Part shown: positions 48,376 through 60,449 of the stretch, piece by piece
Layout of the letters: every line of letters begins with the position of its first letter
How positions within the stretch are numbered: the stretch's first letter is position 1
Assembly: GCA_002914805.1 (NCBI GenBank)
Contig: JXTB01000096.1
Span: 823,660 to 887,659, forward strand
Source: Parasponia andersonii
Lineage: Eukaryota; Streptophyta; Magnoliopsida; Rosales; Cannabaceae
Length of the DNA: 64,000 bases
Direction of reading: 5' to 3'
Notes under the pieces: model-generated
Database searches by the model: none
Told to the model about the DNA's origin: nothing
Seen by the model: the letters and a program-made list of their open reading frames with translations, nothing else
Position numbers and translations under genes: made by a program

Positions 48376-49032
48376 CTAATAGCTCGTCTTTTCCTCTTTG
48401 AGCAGCAGAGCCTCGATCAAGACTATTTTCACCGGTCCTACTTCTTTCAAAGGGACTGCCACCAGTTCCTTAATCGTGATTTCTGGCCCATCAGACTCCT
48501 CTTCGATCCGCTTCATGTATGCTGGCAGGCGGTCCTTTGATTGATATTTGTCCCCTGTCGGGACGTTCGTGCTCGTGTTGGTCCCCCTCAAAGCAGTCGC
48601 AAAACACCTCTTTGTGGAGGTCTGGTCTCTTTTGATGTCTATCGTGTAGGTACCATCGTTCGATTGACATCTCAGGACCTGGTGGAGGGTGGAGGCGACC
48701 CCATACATGGCGTGGATCCACCCTTTCCCCATGATGACGTTGAAGGAGGACTGGTAATCGATGACGACGAAGTCTGCGTCCAGGCACCTCTCCGCAGCAC
48801 AGACCTTCAGAGTCACGACGCCCAAGGGGCTGACCTTAGTGCTGTTGAAGGCGAATAGCAGCTGACAGGTTAGCCTGAGCGCGCTCTGATTCAGGCCCAT
48901 GTTCTCAAACATGCTAAGGAACAGGACATCGACGCTACTCCCGCCGTCGACCAGGACCCTTTCAACTAACGCGGAGTCGATCTGCAGCTTAATCACTAGG
49001 GGGTCATCATGAGGTAGGCACACCGTGGCCAA
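48376..49032 (-). pseudogene. aspartic protease of the second Tat-type element, 218-residue open piece
   Basis: The longest open stretch of this element. LVDGGSSVDVLFLSMFENMG carries the D-x-G-S active site, VIDYQSSFNVIMGKGWIHAM is the conserved end of the fold, and a linker toward RT follows. It is open through the whole domain, but neighbours are broken. Confidence 0.85.
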
Positions 49033-49347
49033 GTCTTGCTAGGTAAAGGCGATGGGGGCGGCTGAGGTGTAGTATTCTCCCATCATCAGGTGGTTCACGG
49101 AGTGCCCCATGCCCCTCAGGTGCTTCATCCTTTCTTTAGTTCTTTTCTGGCATTTTTCCTTCTCCTCCTGACTCTAGGTCGGCTCTGATATGCCTATGAC
49201 CATCGGTACTATCCTCAGAGCCTGCTCTCCCGACCTAGAGGCTTGGGTCTGCTTCTCTTTTTCGGGCTCGACGGCGTCCTCCTTAGACTGGCATTCGCCC
49301 GTCTTCATGTACTGCTTCAACTTGCTGGCTTGGATCGCCATCATAAC

Positions 49348-50712
49348 CTATGCGTAAAGGCTATGGCAGTTGATGGTATCATGTCCGTGATCTTTGTGAA
49401 AATGATAGTATCTGCCCCTATTCTTCATGTGCTCAGGAACACCGGATTTGGGCGGATCTTTGAAAATACCCTTGTCTTTGTTCTGGAGGTAGATCATACC
49501 GATCGGTGTGTTGAGCTCGTACTTCGGCAGAGGGTCCTTAAACGTCTTCCTCCTCTTGTCACTTTCTTGCCTCTTTATTCCTTGCATGGCTGGGGTTTGG
49601 GCCGGTGTTATTGTTATCGCGGCGGAGGCCTTGGGCATTTTCTAATGGCTTTCTAGCACCCTAAATACCCTTTCCGATTTTGCCTGGATGTCTGTCATTT
49701 CGTATGGCAAATTCAAGAGCAAATGGTCCGATAGCATCGATCCTGGCTGCAGGCTCCTGACGAGCGAGCTCGCGGCTTGGGCCAAGTCGGCATTGTGCAC
49801 TAAGGATATTACCTTTAGGAAACATGAAAAATATTCCCTTGGAGACTCGTTCGCGGATTGCTCCAACCGATCGAGATCTCGCATGGTTTTCTGCTACCTC
49901 TGAATGCTCATGTATTATTTTAAGAAGAGTTTTCAAAACTCTTCAAACCCATTTATAGACTTCTCCCTAGTCTCCAGGGTCATCTTCAGCTGAAAATGGT
50001 ATATATGGTCGAGGGGGTTAGTCTTTCCCTCAAACGGTCTGAAAGTTGGAGTTGTGAAGTCCTTTAGCTTAGGCTCCAGCTGGATCCAATTGGCAAAGGC
50101 CATCCGGTTGATTCTTTGCACAGTCTGTTCTGCCAAATCGTTAGGGGTCTGGCTGTGATGGGCCCCGAGCCTCTTACTTAGCTCCGTCATCATTTCCTAT
50201 TTCTAGTTGGGAAGCACACCTTCCGGGCTCTTCTGGTGCCTTTAGTCCACCACCGCTCCTGCCCAGAAAGGCCTTGTCTGGCTTTTTCGTTCCCCTTGCA
50301 TCCGCGATCTAGATAGCACGAAGACTTCCCTCGGCGGTTGACCCCTATACTCTTGCTGGACCTCCTTGTCGAAGTCCTCCCTTCACCCGCTCTTAGCTTC
50401 GCTTGCCAACAGCCTTTCAAGGCAGGCATTATCTCTACGAACTTCTGCGACTTCATCTTTTAAGCCCGAGATGGCCTTGTGGGCTATCTCCGCCTTCTTG
50501 TTTGCTTTTGCTAAGGTAGCAAGCCTTTGGTCCAGCTTTTGCTCCAAACCTAGTCGCGCTTCCCGGGAGCTTCTTTCAGCGTTTGGACGTGTACTCCTGG
50601 TTGTCATTCTTGAGAGTATCATCTGATGTTGTATGGCTTTTTTGTTCAGGGAAAGCGTTGTAGTGAGACTCTTACTCTTTCTCTCGTGCTCAACGATTCC
50701 CACAGACGGCAC
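49348..50712 (-). pseudogene. gag region of the second Tat-type element
   Basis: An N-terminal coiled coil (50712-50383), then the capsid (FRPFEGKTNPLDHIYHFQL at about 50070-50010; ESPREYFSCFLKVI at about 49840), then the nucleic-acid-binding end YYHFHKDHGHDTINCHSL, in which the usual Cys of CxFHKDHGHDT is Tyr. Several frames are needed to read it. Confidence 0.82.
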
Positions 50713-50717
50713 TAAAC

Positions 50718-51283
50718 TGTTGGTGCGGTTCTCACCAGCTGTCTACATGTCTCTGAACTGCTGATGCTGTATCTACCAACTGTCCATGTATCCTCACTAT
50801 CCCAAGGTGCTTTTGACCTCAGGTTGGGTCAGAGAGACGGGGGTGGCCACCTGCAAAGATTCTCCGATGCTTAAGTCAGATGTTTATCCCTGAGATTAAG
50901 TAGCAAAAATCAAGTTTTTCTCTTACTTAAAAATTTTTATGTATCTCTCTTTGTGTGTGTATATGCCTCTGTCCTCAGAGGGACGAATGACTCATATATA
51001 TAGTGCTGGAACAGAGAACCTTCTAGCTCTCAGTCCCAGGATTGAGTACATTTTTTCGTCATGACTTAGTCCAGAAATCACGGGTCGTGTTTACCGTAAT
51101 CTCCCTTATATCGTCATGGTCTACTTTCTGCCGTCCCCTATGGCTCGAGCCCACCGGGAGCGAGACTTTGACAAGCTGCCGTCCTGTCAGGACGGTTTGC
51201 TGAATGTGCACACCTATCTAGGATTGCATTAAATACCCTATCTAGGTATGGAGTAGTGCGTTGCCTCCAACAATCTTTTGCTA
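50718..51283 (-). repeat. 5' LTR of the second Tat-type element
   Basis: Plus-strand TGTTGGTGCGG to CTTTTGCTA. The adjacent minus-strand sequence TTTAGTGCCGTCTGTGGGAA (50698-50716 region) is a decayed primer binding site of the TGGCGCCGTCTGTGGG type. Confidence 0.85.
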
Positions 51284-52002
51284 GCGACTATTCTAGCGAC
51301 TATTCTTTCTTCTCTCCAGCTGATACCTCCCCTTTATCTTTCTCATGAACGATTGGCCTATTCTAGCGACTTTTGCTAGCAAAATCACACCCATTTGGCT
51401 TAAATCGCTTCATTTAACATGAGCAAGCTCTATATATTTGAAATTTTTAAGATTTGTTTGTATTTTAACAATTATATTTAACCTAGAATTAGTTTAGGAA
51501 ATTTTATGATTAACCCCTGCAATTCCTAATCAATGTGTATCTAATTGTTTTTCGTGTATTTTTTTTAGTTGATCTATGTTTCAATTTAAATGAGTATATC
51601 AATTTTTACATCAAATTTGGAGTATTGTTGCATTTTAGGTCACTTGAGGTAATTCATTTTATTATTTATAATAAAGCTAAAAATTACATTAATTTTAGAA
51701 ATTTAAATAAAATGTATATTGTTAGATGATGTTATATTCTTTTGTTAATAGATATTAATAATTATAGCTTGTTAAATTTACTACATTCCATGAATTACTT
51801 AGTTTTATATGATTTACTATATGTGTGTAATGTGTATTATCATTGATTTGAGATTATTTAATTTATTAATTTTATATAGTTAAGAGTTTGTATTTACATA
51901 ATTTATAATAATCATTAATAAAATTAGTTAGTTGCTGAAGTACTAACTTTGTTAAGATAATAACTTGAATTTGAAGGTTTATAAAGATGAAATATGATAC
52001 AC
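51284..52002. other. AT-rich DNA with short GCGAC repeats, possibly a CACTA subterminal region
   Basis: CTAGCGACTATT occurs twice at 51281-51306 and CTAGCGACTTTTGCTAGC at about 51363-51380. Such short repeats with GCGAC are common near CACTA transposon ends, and a CACTA transposase fragment follows at 52.2 kb. No CACTA terminus is visible. Confidence 0.4.
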
Positions 52003-52167
52003 TGAGCTTGTTTAAAGTCTAGATTGGTGGCATATTTGTTTTTTTTTCGTTGGGTTAGTTTTCAAGGGAAAACTCTGTCACATTTTGAGCTTGTTTAAAG
52101 TCTAGATTGGTGGCGTATTTGTTTTTTTTCTTTGGGTTAGTTTTCAAGGGAAAACTCTTTCACATTT
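52003..52167. repeat. 83-bp tandem duplication
   Basis: Units start TGAGCTTGTTTAAAGTCTAG at 52003 and 52086 and are nearly identical apart from a T-run length difference and a few substitutions. Confidence 0.93.
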
Positions 52168-52206
52168 TAATTAGAATTTTAGTGACTAGTAATGGATAAA
52201 AGTTAG

Positions 52207-53100
52207 GTGACAAAGAGTGGGTTATCAAAAGAATATGAAGATGGGGTTGCATATTTCTTAAAATTTATCAAAGAAAATGGTATAGATCTTAATATGACTC
52301 TATATGTATGTGTTAAGTGTGGTAACATTAAATATATGAAAGATATTGACATGAATGGACATTTATGCATTAATGGAATGAATATATCTTATAAGAGATG
52401 AATATGGTATAGAGTACCCGCATATGAAGAAAATTACCCTAATAAAATAGTTTGAAAGGAATATATTTTCAAGGAATTCGAAGATGATTCGGTAGATATT
52501 ATGAATGATGCTGAAGAAAACTTTGCTAACCGTCCAGATGAATTCGTGAAAGTGGTCAAGGATACAGAGAGAGCTCTCTATCCGGATCAAAAATCATGAA
52601 ATTTTCAAGGAATTCAAAAATCATTCGATAGATATCGTTAATGATGCTAAAAAAAACTTTGCTAATTGTCCAGATGAGTTCGTTAAATTGGTCAAGGATA
52701 TAGAGAAAGCTCTCTATCCTAGATCAAAAATCACGAAATTTTTAGTTTTGATTAGAATTTACAATTTAAAAGCTCAGAATAGGTAGAACGATAATAGATT
52801 TTCTTAGTTACTTTCATTAATAGAAGATGTATTACCAGAAAATAACAACACACCTATTTCTATAAGGCAAAAAAAACATTGTGATCAATAGGCATAGAGT
52901 ATGAAAAAATACATGCTTGTCCAAATAATTGCATATTATACTGTAAAGAGTTTATAGATGCAAATTGTAGTCTTTTGTGGGAAAATTTGAGATTGAAGGT
53001 TATTAAGAGCTCTAACCAAGAGAAGAAAAAGGACCGCTCAAAAATATTATGGTATATTTCGCCCATTCCAAGATTTAGACGGTTGTTTCAAATGAAAAAC
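52207..53100 (+). pseudogene. CACTA (En/Spm) TNP2-like transposase, N-terminal fragment
   Basis: The open piece 52207-52401 matches the transposase-associated zinc-finger domain: SGLSKEYEDGVAYFLKF, CVKCGN, HLCINGMNISYKR. Further pieces are EENFANRPDEFVKVV...ALYP (with an internal duplicate), IYNLKAQNR, then AKKTL, IGIEYEKIHACPNNCILY and LWYISPIPRFRRLF, the order found in plant TNP2-like proteins. The catalytic part is missing after about 53100. Stops and a frameshift prevent function. Confidence 0.82.
52471..52743. repeat. 136-bp tandem duplication inside the TNP2-like fragment
   Basis: Units start AAGGAATTC at 52471 and 52607. Both encode the same segment (DIMNDAEENFANRPDEFVKV and DIVNDAKKNFANCPDEFVKL). 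The join introduces a stop after the first unit. Confidence 0.9.
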
Positions 53101-53223
53101 ATGCCAAAACTTTGATATGACATAATGATGTGATTATTACATAATAAATTAAAACCTTTATATTCCTATTCTAGGTTTACCTAATATAGTGGTAGTAAGG
53201 ATCGATCCCACAAAGAATTGGTC

Positions 53224-54230
53224 TAGTTAACAAGCTATTAATCCTAATATTTAGGGGATTTCTAACTAAAACCAAAACTAACTAAAAGCTAGGAAAATAT
53301 GTAAAATGCAAACAATAATAAAATAAACAGGCTAAAGAATCACTCTCCGCTACTAGACACTCTTATTAAATTAGTTACCTAAATTTTATAATCAACTACT
53401 ATTTAGAATTACCAACTGTAGATATCAGACACACGCTTACTATCTCGTACTCTATCAACTATCACTAGACAAAACAAATTTTTTATCTGGATTCTATTAG
53501 CTAGATAATATCATATACGCTCTCAATTAGTCTAGACTATCACATTTAGAACTAGAGTAGATTGAATATGAGTAATAATCACTTGTACTTAACTTAGAGT
53601 TATATTTTTACTATAGATTAATTTAATTATGCAATCTCATTCTCACTATGATCATCCTATTACTATTAAAACACTTAGATAATTACAGATCTGGAATCTA
53701 ATATAGTCCTAGAAATCTATCATGTATGATCTAGTTGTGCGCCTTAATATACAAAATAGAAATCATAATCATTAAAGCACAGAAAAATGATAATAATTCT
53801 GAAAATATAGCAATTGATATATGAAACTGAAAACTAATACATATTCATGTTTAGGCTTTGGAATCACCCTTAACCTAACCTAAACCAATCTAATAATATA
53901 GAAAAATGTACAGAAGAAACGTGATGCTAGAAAACTAAAAATAAAAGGAAAAGGAAACGAAAAGTAAGAAGATTAAAGATGGTTGCAGCTCCCGCCTCTA
54001 AGCTCCGCCCCTCTCTCTCTAGCATTTAGCTGTCTCCAATCTCTTCCTCAAATAAATTATAGACCCATATTTATAATAAAATTGATATATGAGATGTTTT
54101 AGAGGTTTCTCGTACGGATTCAGAGTCTCGAAATTGGAAAATACTTAAAGTTAATAGACTTTGCACATCTCGAACATTGCAGTGCATGGGTTGCATTGTC
54201 GAGGCCCTGATTTTCTAAGACTCAAAAACC
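53224..54230. repeat. LTR-like direct repeat, copy 1
   Basis: About 1 kb that aligns in the same orientation with 55834-56910, from TAGTTAACAAG onward: TACTATTTAGAATTAC, TCTATCAA.TATCACTAGACAAAAC, TCAATTAGTCTAGACTA. Identity is perhaps 80%. Exact termini could not be fixed. Best read as one LTR of a non-autonomous element spanning about 53.2-56.9 kb. Confidence 0.65.
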
Positions 54231-55833
54231 TAACTAAAAATGAAAAATTTAAATCACAACAAATAAAAACTCCTAAAAGCTAATTGTAAGCATTCTCCCA
54301 ACACTTAAACCCTACATTATCCTCAATGTAATATTAATCTCTAACGTAAGGCACAAGCATGGAAAGAAAAATGAAAAACAACTAACTAAAAATAAAGATA
54401 ATTAAATAAAATAAATTAAAAATAGAAATTGATTAAGAAAATCAAATCCGGTTTGTGGTACGATCCATATCTCCCTCTATTAGGTTGTCTCCTATCAAGC
54501 ATTTAGTTTCACATCCTTGCCTAATACATGACCACTTTAAATAGTGGTTTCCTTCTATATATTGTATTATAAAATACAACAAATAGGTCTTCATTACATT
54601 TACCCACAAGATTGGTGTAATAGGAAAAATTATGGCCTGTTGCCTCAACTTGACACCTTTGGAATTTGTTAGCTTAGTAGAAAAACACCATTCTCCGATT
54701 GAGTTCTTGAACAATAAAGTAGAGGAATGGTGGCGAGAGTGTATGCACTAGTCGACTAGCAGTGGTGGGTTACACAAATCAAGTGGAAGTGGTTGGTTCA
54801 TTGTTGGAGTTTGAAATCTTTCCACCATTAATAAAAATTCATCAATGATGGCATTGTGTTGCTCGTCTCTCAACTGGTTGCATAAGTCCTTGTCATTGCT
54901 CCACCCTTCTTCCATCTCTAATAGGTAATACCATCCACCATCTTTGTTCTCCCATAGTACCTCTGTCTCTTCCTTGTGAGCTTCCTTAGGTGATATAAAC
55001 ACTTCAAAGGTAGTTGAGAGTTGTTGTAAATTCTTCATGTGTTGGTTTAAATTCTCCCAACTTCTTTGAAAGTTGTAGTGCTAGTTATTCGTAATATATC
55101 TACAAGGTCTCTTAGTTCATCTAGTCTCCAATCACTAATGTTCCTTTATCATCTTATTTCTCTTTACTTTCACTACATTAATGGTCTTCTTCAGTTTCCC
55201 AATTGATTATAGTTATGGATTAGGAGAATGTTTGGCTATTAGTTACGTATCTTCATTAATTATTTAACTAAGGCTATTTCCCAATTTCTTAAGCTTTACT
55301 CTCACAACTTCTTAAAATTGAAGTGAAAGTGAATTAATAGCCATAGTCTTAACTATATCTTCCAATGATGCATCCAAGTATGGTGGTGGTTGTTGAGGTT
55401 AAACTGGTCGTTGAACTAGAAATCCACCACAATCATTAGCATGTTCGTTCCTCGCCATAACTCGGAATATGGGGTGCATATGGGAAAAATGTCTTGGCAT
55501 ATGACAAAGTCACAAGCCATGCTTCATTGGATTGTATGATGAACGAGAGAGTTTAATGTGGCCAATTATTGCTCAATATTTCTTGCCACATCTTCCTCCT
55601 CATACAGAGGATACTGTATAGAGTGTATGTTACTCCACCAAGCATCAAATAAAGGCAATGTGTCATGTTGAGCAAAATTTTAATGTACTTGGCGATTAAA
55701 TATTTTATCTCAAAAAAGAACATAAAACAAAAGAAATCAAAATCAAAACTAAAATTAAAAAAAGAAAAAAAAAAAGATTAATAGCAAATTAATTAGGAAT
55801 CAATTTCTTAGTAATGATGTCAAAATTTGATAA
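54231..55833. other. internal region between the two LTR-like repeats
   Basis: The minus strand has open pieces at 54442-54714 (90 codons) and 54748-55038 (96 codons, acidic, starting MKNLQQLSTTFEVF). I recognise neither and see no RT, integrase or protease motif. The start (TTCTCCCAACACTTAAACCC) resembles boundaries seen inside other plant gypsy elements, which is weak support for a retroelement. Confidence 0.4.
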
Positions 55834-56910
55834 TAGTTAACAAGTTATTAATCTTAATGTTTAGAAGATTTCTAACTAAAGCTAAATCTAAATAAAAATA
55901 AGAAAATAAGTAAAATACAAATAATAATAAAATAAATAGGATAAAGAATTATTCTCTACCACTAGATACTCTTATTAAATTAGTTACTAAAATTCTATAA
56001 TCAAGTACTATTTAGAATTACTAACATTAGGTAGCAAATATGCCCTCACTAGCACCGCACTCTATCAAATATCACTAGACAAAACGAGTTCTTCATCTAG
56101 ATTTTATTACCTAGGTAATATCAAATATACTCACTCAATTAGTCTAGACTAACGTATTAAAAGCTAGAGTAGGTCAAATCTACGTAATAATCACACGTAA
56201 ATTACTTGATTTAGAGTTATGTCTTCACAATAGAATAATTAAATTACACAATCTAATTCTTACTATGATCGTGCTACTACTATTAAAAAATCTAGATAAT
56301 TACGAATGTTGAATCTAATATAGACCCAAAAATCTATTATATATAACGTAGTTACGCAATCAAACATACAAAATAGAAATCATAATCATCAAAGGACAAA
56401 AGACAAAAGAATGATAACAATTCTAAAAATATAAGAATTGATATATAAAACTGTAAACTAATACATATTCATCTCTATGGCTTTGAAATCGCCTATAACC
56501 TAATCTAAACTAATCTAGCAGCAATATAGAAGAATGAGCAGTAGAAACATAAGGCAAGGACAGTGTAGTTCCCATCTCCAAGCGCTCTCTCTCTCTCTCT
56601 CTATCTAAACTAATCTAGCAGCAATATAGAAGAATGAGCAGCACAAACATAAGGCAAGGACAGTTGTAGTTCCCATCTCCAAGCTCTCTCTCTCTCTCTG
56701 TGTTTAGGTCTCTTCATTCTCCCTCTCAATTGACCTAGAGACCTCCTATTTATAATAAAATTTATGTAAGAATTAGAGGTTTCCTGTATGGATTCATAGT
56801 CCTAAAAGTAGAAAATATCTAAAGTCGGTGGACTTTCCATATTTCTAGTGTCGCAATGCAGGTTTCTAGCACCAGGGTGCTGAGTTTCTGATTCTTGGGA
56901 CTTAAACTTT
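55834..56910. repeat. LTR-like direct repeat, copy 2
   Basis: Partner of 53224-54230. It contains an additional 100-bp internal duplication at 56503-56700 ((CT)n followed by ATCTAAACTAATCTAGCAGC), which makes it longer than copy 1. Confidence 0.65.
56503..56700. repeat. 100-bp tandem duplication
   Basis: Units start at 56503 and 56603, each running from ATCTAAACTAATCTAGCAGC to a CTCTCT tract, with only a few differences. Confidence 0.93.
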
Positions 56911-57414
56911 AGTTTTTCTTCATCCTGAAGCTAGCGCCATGGTGCACAAAATAATTATCATGTAAATAAATAAATAAAAACAACACTTTAGAAGAAAAAT
57001 TATTTACCCATTTCCACTATCATTTCTTTCAAAGGCTATCTAACATTGACACATTTAAGATTTAAAAGAAAAAAAATACTACCAGAAAATCTATTACTCA
57101 TTGGTTGGAAAAAAAAAATGGCTCAATTTGGGATTGATTCTTAAGGCTCTTACACCTCTTCCTTAGTAAGCCTTAGCGCGTTAATTAACTAAAAGAATTT
57201 CCGCTATTTATTTTTTTTCCAAGGGACTTTTCTTGTGTAATCAAACAATAACAAGAAACAAAAAGTAACACCAAGGCCTCTGCTTATTTAAATAGAAAAT
57301 ACTCATCTAATTTAAAAATATTTATTTATCGTTTTGACTTATTACCCTTTTAACGAATTTTCATATTTTGTGAAAATTCCATATTTTCCTTCAATTTGAC
57401 GTGTGACCATTTCC

Positions 57415-57449
<35 letters not shown>

Positions 57450-58959
57450 GTATTTACATTATTGAACAATTTCCCCTTTTAATTAAAATTACATATATAT
57501 ATATATATGCTTGTTGTATATATAGCCAGTTTCCCTAATCGTTACTTGGATCTTTAAGAATATGCTTGTTGGTGTATGTACATGTATATTTATATATTAG
57601 TTTAACCTTAGAAATTCCAATTTTTCAAGGGAGAGAATATAACAGGGTTTTATCTTTATTCATGACATCTTGAGCGTGATCAATAGGCAGAAGTACTCGT
57701 CCAGAGCCGGCAAAGCTATGCTTATAACATAACCGTACCAATTAATAATAGAGGAAATTTGATTAGAAAAATCCGGTATTTTGAAGTACTTGGAAAAATT
57801 TTGCATTTTAATTAGTTATTGCTTTAAAAAGTATTTAGAAAAATATCACTTTTTATTAATTGAATAGATAATTAAAGCAAGTTACCTTGTACAACTTGAT
57901 TAGTTACTTTAATTAACTAAAATGATTATCTTGAGTTTCATTTAAAAATACCAATTTAAAAATATATATATTTTTCTAAATATTTATTCGAAGTATTATT
58001 TTTCTAAAAAAATGTTTCTAAATGAATTTGAGATTTTCATCGAGAATTTTTCAATTTTTATAAGAAGCCCTTAATAATACTATACAAACCAACGCAATAA
58101 AATGTTTCGAGACCATTCCTGAACCTATTCTTCTAGACAGAGCAATAACAACACAAGGAGTATATGTTATTTTCTTAAACTCTTATTGAATCGTTATTTC
58201 ATCATTTTTTTTTTCTCAAAACTCAGACCAAAAATTTATAGTTAAATGTCTGACAAAAATAAAAATACAATATATTCCATTTCTGACATTTTATAAAGAA
58301 TGGATATTTAGCTATAACTTTTAAAGTATAAATATATACTTTAACTAATTTAAAATTTGATTATTTGCCTAATTTTCTCTTTTTTTTTTGGATTCGTTGG
58401 GAACTTTTTTCCTATTTTTGTTTCAGTACTTCGTTGTCATGAACTTTATAAGCCTAGTGTGTCCACGTTACAACACGATAAATCATTTTGATTGAATTTC
58501 TAATTTCTTTGTAATATTACAAGATTTTTTAAAACTAAAATAAGAACAGAAAAGTTAAATTCATGTCGTCCTTTGAAAATTTCGAATTTATTTAAAAATA
58601 TATAATTTTTCTTAAAATTTTATTTACAAAAATAATCTTTTAAAAAATAGTTAGAAAATGCCACTTTTTCTTCAAAATTGGTATCTTTGAATGATAGTCG
58701 AGATAACCAATTAAGTTACTTGGGATAACCAATCTAGTTATTTAAGGTAACTAAACTTGTTACCTCAAGTATCATATCAATTTATAAAAAGGTATTTTTT
58801 AGATATTTTTAAATGTGATATTTTTCTAAATAAATCAAGAATTTTACAAAATTATTAAAAATCTGGGATTTTTTATTGTTTTTTTTTTTTGAAATTTTAC
58901 CATATAAAATCAAATTTTCTCGATCTTTTTAGTACCAAATAAGTGCTAGTTATAAATTT
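56911..58959. other. AT-rich intergenic DNA with two related MITE-like segments
   Basis: No gene is seen. An (AT)n tract occupies about 57417-57446. Segments near 57780-58060 and 58575-58870 share AGTTACC/GGTAAC-type motifs, runs like AGAAAAATATCACTTTTT, and a tendency to fold back on themselves, suggesting copies of one foldback element. The boundaries are unclear. Confidence 0.4.
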
Positions 58960-59421
58960 AAATATATTTTATGTTGAGAATTAACGAACGGTAATCGATA
59001 AAATAATGAAAATAAGAATACACAGATTTAAGTGAAAAACCCTAATCGGGAAAGGAGAAATTTTTATTATATCGAAAATAAGGTACAAAAGATAGAGTAT
59101 TACACAGTTAAGCCAAAAATACATAGAATTCTTAAACCCTAAAAGACATACGTAAACGGACGAAAATTGGGCGAAAAAATTAGCCCAATAAAATATATTT
59201 TATGTTGAGAATTAACGAACGGTAATCAATAAAATAATGAAAACAAGAATACACATATTTAAGTGAAAAATCCTAATCGGGAAAGGAGAAATTTTTATTA
59301 TATCGAAAATAAGGTACAAAAGATAGAGTATTACACAGTCGAGCCAAAAATACATAGAATTCCAAAACCCTAAAACACATACATATACGGATGAAAACTG
59401 TGCGGAAAAATTGGCCCAATA
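58960..59421. repeat. 231-bp tandem duplication of an LTR-like start plus flank
   Basis: Units 58960-59190 and 59191-59421. Each begins AAATATATTTTATGTTGAG and ends GCCCAATA. They differ at few sites. Confidence 0.94.
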
Positions 59422-59610
59422 AAATAGGTCCATACCGGCCTTGAGCCCCCAACGAGATTAGTGATGGGCTTCGAGATCGAGTCTATTAACCCAATCTCTC
59501 TGCTTCTACTACAGATCTCAAAAAATTCTCTCGATCACAAAACACCACATATATTGTACTGCAAAGCTTTGGGGTTGGAGTAAATAGAATTCGGATCACA
59601 AACTATAACA
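58972..59610. mobile_element. solo-LTR-like sequence with internal duplication
   Basis: Starts TGTTGAGAATTAACG and ends AACTATAACA, giving TGTT..AACA termini. The flanks are TTTTA and TTTTT, four of five matching. No internal coding region exists. The tandem duplication above covers its first ~220 bp. Confidence 0.45.
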
Positions 59611-60005
59611 TTTTTAGTGCGAAATTATCAAACATCTGGATTAAGAAATGTAATAAGTTCTAATTTAATAATTGAATGGTAAAAATCCACAAACACAATT
59701 ACTTTTTTTTTGTGGCACTATTGTCACCTCTTTGTCTACTCTCTCGAACTCTTTTTTTTTAATCAATATTTTAGTTAAAATTTAAAATATAATTGAATGT
59801 CGATATCTTGAATTGTCACTTCGTAAATAAGTAATACTACATAAGTCTAATTGATTGTTTACGTACCCAATATTGTAGCATATACTATTATTTTATGGGG
59901 ATAATCGGCTATAGAGTCTGTGGTTTGATCAAAATCGATTGTATTTGAAGGTTGAAGCAGAGACAATTTTGACTAGAAAGATTCAACACTCAAACATGGA
60001 GAATA

Positions 60006-60410
60006 TTAGATAAAATTGAATATGTAAACATTAATAACATGACCAAATAAATTTCCATGATTGAATTGTGATGAATAACATATTATCATCATCGTAAAAT
60101 TTGTGGTTGGATGAAAATCGCATATTAAATCTCTCCTATAAGGCCGCAAAATTCGACGTACTTTGCGAGGCCACTTGAATTCCCACTTATCCTCATCACC
60201 TCCTTCACCTGGACTTGCTAGTTTAAGACACTTAAACGAAACAGAGAAATTGGAATGAGGAATTCTATGCTCATAATAATAATAGACATAGCTTGCTACA
60301 TTCCCTATCTTCAATTTTGGATCCAAAATCAAAATGTGGACGAAAGATACAGAAACCGGAGAAAAATAATGCTCGTTTACCGAAATGATCGGCTTCCATA
60401 ACCCATGCAT
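60006..60410 (-). CDS. uncharacterised 134-codon frame downstream of an F-box relic
   Basis: An open frame starting MHGLWKPIISVNEHYF, with a basic segment (WEFKWPRKVRRILRPYRRDL) near residue 85. It follows the F-box pseudogene on the same strand, so it could be the gene's C-terminal part, but I cannot match it to the family. It may be chance. Confidence 0.25.
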   Translation of the reverse strand: MHGLWKPIISVNEHYFSPVSVSFVHILILDPKLKIGNVASYVYYYYEHRIPHSNFSVSFKCLKLASPGEGGDEDKWEFKWPRKVRRILRPYRRDLICDFHPTTNFTMMIICYSSQFNHGNLFGHVINVYIFNFI

Positions 60411-60449
60411 GTCTTGTTCGAAATGTCTAACTTGAGAATGAAAGACAAT

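Larger units (their letters stand above)
42947..51283 (-). mobile_element. second Tat-type Ty3/gypsy element, integrase deleted
   Basis: An 8.3-kb element with 566-bp direct LTRs (42947-43512 and 50718-51283). Minus strand order: 5' LTR, primer site, gag, protease, RT, RNase H, second RNase H. Then, instead of integrase, the sequence meets the 3' end of a plus-strand antisense ORF near 46420, followed by the 3' LTR. Missing integrase and multiple stops make it non-autonomous and dead. By eye the LTRs differ at about 10% of compared sites. No clear target duplication is present (CTATC left, GCGAC right), and the right LTR's last bases are mutated. Confidence 0.88.
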
